DNA of 8,784 nt from JBOGJI01 sp050747865 (GTDB taxonomy: Bacteria > Acidobacteriota > Thermoanaerobaculia > Multivoradales > JAHEKO01). Made by a program: the position numbers and the translations under genes. Where the stretch lies: contig JBOGJI010000319.1 of the NCBI GenBank assembly GCA_050747865.1, positions 1 to 8,784 of the forward strand. Reading direction: 5' to 3'. The notes beneath the pieces are model-generated. The model had not been told where the DNA came from. It saw nothing but the letters and a program-made list of their open reading frames with translations, and made no database searches. Shown piece after piece: positions 5,035-8,784 of this stretch (positions within the stretch are counted from its first letter, which is position 1; every line of letters starts with the position of its first letter).

Positions 5035-5068
5035 TTGACGCCGCGCGGAGTGTCTACTACAGTAGACA
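5035..5068 (+). promoter_or_regulatory. Promoter and operator of the second HigBA-like module
   Basis: TTGACG (5035-5040) and TACAGT (5058-5063) are spaced by 17 bp and match the -35/-10 consensus at 5 and 4 of 6 positions. The palindrome TGTCTACT-AC-AGTAGACA (5051-5068) covers the -10. The -10 ends 6 bp before the GTG at 5070, so the transcript would start at or next to the start codon. Autorepression by the antitoxin is the expected function and is inferred. Confidence 0.6.
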
Positions 5069-5069
5069 G

Positions 5070-5366
5070 GTGATCGAGGTCATCAAGAGCGGGACCTTCG
5101 ATCGTTGGCTGCGTCGATTGCGGGATGGGCGTGCCAGGGCGCGGATCCAGGCCCGGATCGACCGCTTGGCTACCGGCAATCCGGGTGATGTCGGGCCGGT
5201 GGGCGAGGGCGTCTCGTAGATGCGTATCGACTACGGCCCGGGCTACAGGGTGTATTACCTGACCCGCGGACCGGTGCTGGTGATTCTGCTGTGCGGCGGC
5301 GACAAGTCCACACAGCGGCGGGACATCGCGCAGGCGAAGGCGATGGCGAGAGACTGGAAGGAGTAG
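5070..5366 (+). pseudogene. RelE/ParE-family (HigB-like) toxin interrupted by amber stop
   Basis: This is an addiction-module killer protein of the RelE/ParE superfamily with the typical opening: GTG start, then IEVIKSGTFDRWLRRLRDGR, ARARIQARIDRLATGNPGDV and GPVGEGVS. At codon 50 (5217-5219) there is a TAG. The same frame then continues for 48 residues with the rest of the family pattern: MRIDYGPGYRVYYLTRGPVL, VILLCGGDKSTQRRDIAQAK and AMARDWKE, ending in TAG 5364-5366. From memory the family usually has Glu at the interrupted position, so GAG to TAG would explain it. The N-terminal half alone should be inactive. It lies 3 bp upstream of its intact antitoxin, behind the promoter/operator at 5035-5068. 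TAG ends other genes here, so recoding is unlikely. Confidence 0.88.
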
Positions 5367-5369
5367 ACG

Positions 5370-5684
5370 ATGGCCGAGCGCTACAGTCGGTACGACAGTG
5401 CCGATTACCTGCAGACGGAAAGCGATATCGCTGAGTATCTGAATGCTTGTGTAGCGGAGGGGGGAGACGATCCTGCCTTCATTGCACACGCGCTCGGCGT
5501 GGTGGGTCGTGCGCGCGGCATGATGCAGCTTGCCGAGAAGACGGGGATCAGCCGAGCTGGGCTGTACAAGGCGCTGTCCGGTGAAGGGAACCCCACGTTC
5601 GACACGGTGGCCAAGGTCGCTAAAGCACTTGGGCTCCAGGTGACCTTCCGCCCGACAACTTCGGAAAGAGCTCAAACCGGCTAG
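5370..5684 (+). CDS. HigA-like antitoxin (XRE-type helix-turn-helix, addiction module antidote)
   Basis: This is an antidote protein of 104 residues that pairs with the interrupted toxin upstream. The N-terminal part (YDSADYLQTESDIAEYLNAC, then AFIAHALGVVGRARG) is typical of the family. The helix-turn-helix is at residues 51-72 (MMQLAEKTGISRAGLYKALS), followed by GNPTFDTVAKVAKALGLQVT. The ATG at 5370 has a strong ribosome site (GGAAGGAG, 7 nt before it) located inside the last toxin codons, so it could be translated even with the toxin broken. The gene is intact and probably still represses the operon through the palindrome at 5051-5068. It could also neutralise related toxins from elsewhere, an inference. 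Confidence 0.9.
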   Translation: MAERYSRYDSADYLQTESDIAEYLNACVAEGGDDPAFIAHALGVVGRARGMMQLAEKTGISRAGLYKALSGEGNPTFDTVAKVAKALGLQVTFRPTTSERAQTG

Positions 5685-5687
5685 CGT

Positions 5688-5701
5688 CCGCGCCGGCGCG
5701 G
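5688..5701. repeat. GC palindrome between antitoxin and hsdR
   Basis: CCGCGCCGGCGCGG is a perfect 14-bp palindrome, 4 bp after the antitoxin stop. It has no loop of its own and no T-tract. It could be part of an antitoxin-end hairpin, but this is weak. The remaining spacer up to hsdR shows no clear promoter. Confidence 0.3.
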
Positions 5702-5774
5702 TCGAGCCGGCACCCACTGGGGCTATGCGCTGCATGGCGTGGCGAGAGTGCGCTAGGCTCTGGCGGCAATTCGC

Positions 5775-8784
<3,010 letters not shown>

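Noticed and set aside
5217..5219. Amber codon read as a programmed recoding (e.g. pyrrolysine) site
   Set aside because: TAG ends the ATPase, the toxin frame and the second antitoxin here, and no recoding element is visible; a nonsense mutation is simpler.

Overview
The window comes from a GC-rich bacterium. Nothing in it fixes the phylum. The gene families (IS3 transposase, UPF0175/DUF3368, HigBA, AAA/DUF4143 ATPase, type I restriction HsdR) are widely shared in high-GC Proteobacteria-like, Myxococcota-, Acidobacteriota- or Rokubacteria-type genomes, so the organism is left open. TAG is used as an ordinary stop codon (after the ATPase and the second antitoxin), so the genetic code is standard.

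Layout. 1-916 (minus strand) is the 5' part of an IS3-family insertion sequence: complete orfA, and orfB cut by the window edge. 917-1150 is an orphan N-terminal fragment of a type I restriction subunit (HsdR). It is followed by a GTGCCAGGCAC palindrome and a broken helix-turn-helix gene on the minus strand (1176-1364). 1519-2236 is a UPF0175 antitoxin followed by a frameshifted DUF3368 (PIN-like) toxin. 2264-2310 is a second remnant of the 5' end of the broken helix-turn-helix gene. 2337-2947 (minus) is an intact higB-higA module behind an operator-like inverted repeat. 2948-3360 has no convincing gene but holds several palindromes. 3361-4544 is an AAA ATPase with a DUF4143 C-terminus, preceded directly by a large hairpin. 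4568-4882 is another palindrome plus a frameshifted minus-strand relic. 4945-5684 is a second HigBA-like module: a cluster of inverted repeats, a toxin with an internal amber stop, and an intact antitoxin. From 5775 to the window end runs a nearly complete hsdR (1003 codons, C-terminus missing).

How it fits together. This is an accessory island of transposon, toxin-antitoxin and restriction genes. Two of the three toxin-antitoxin pairs keep an intact antitoxin beside a toxin broken by a single-base change; only the minus-strand higBA looks functional. The HsdR N-terminus occurs twice (about 65% amino-acid identity over 68 residues by hand alignment), once as a relic at the left and once as the gene at the right, bracketing the toxin-antitoxin and ATPase block. 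A dispersed 11-bp palindrome lies at the edges of two gene fragments. At three loci (higBA, the ATPase, the second toxin) a palindrome overlaps a plausible promoter placed so close to the start codon that the mRNA would be leaderless or nearly so. I see no clear new multigene defence system. The most unusual signals are the operator-at-start arrangement, the selective toxin decay and the palindrome-marked junctions.
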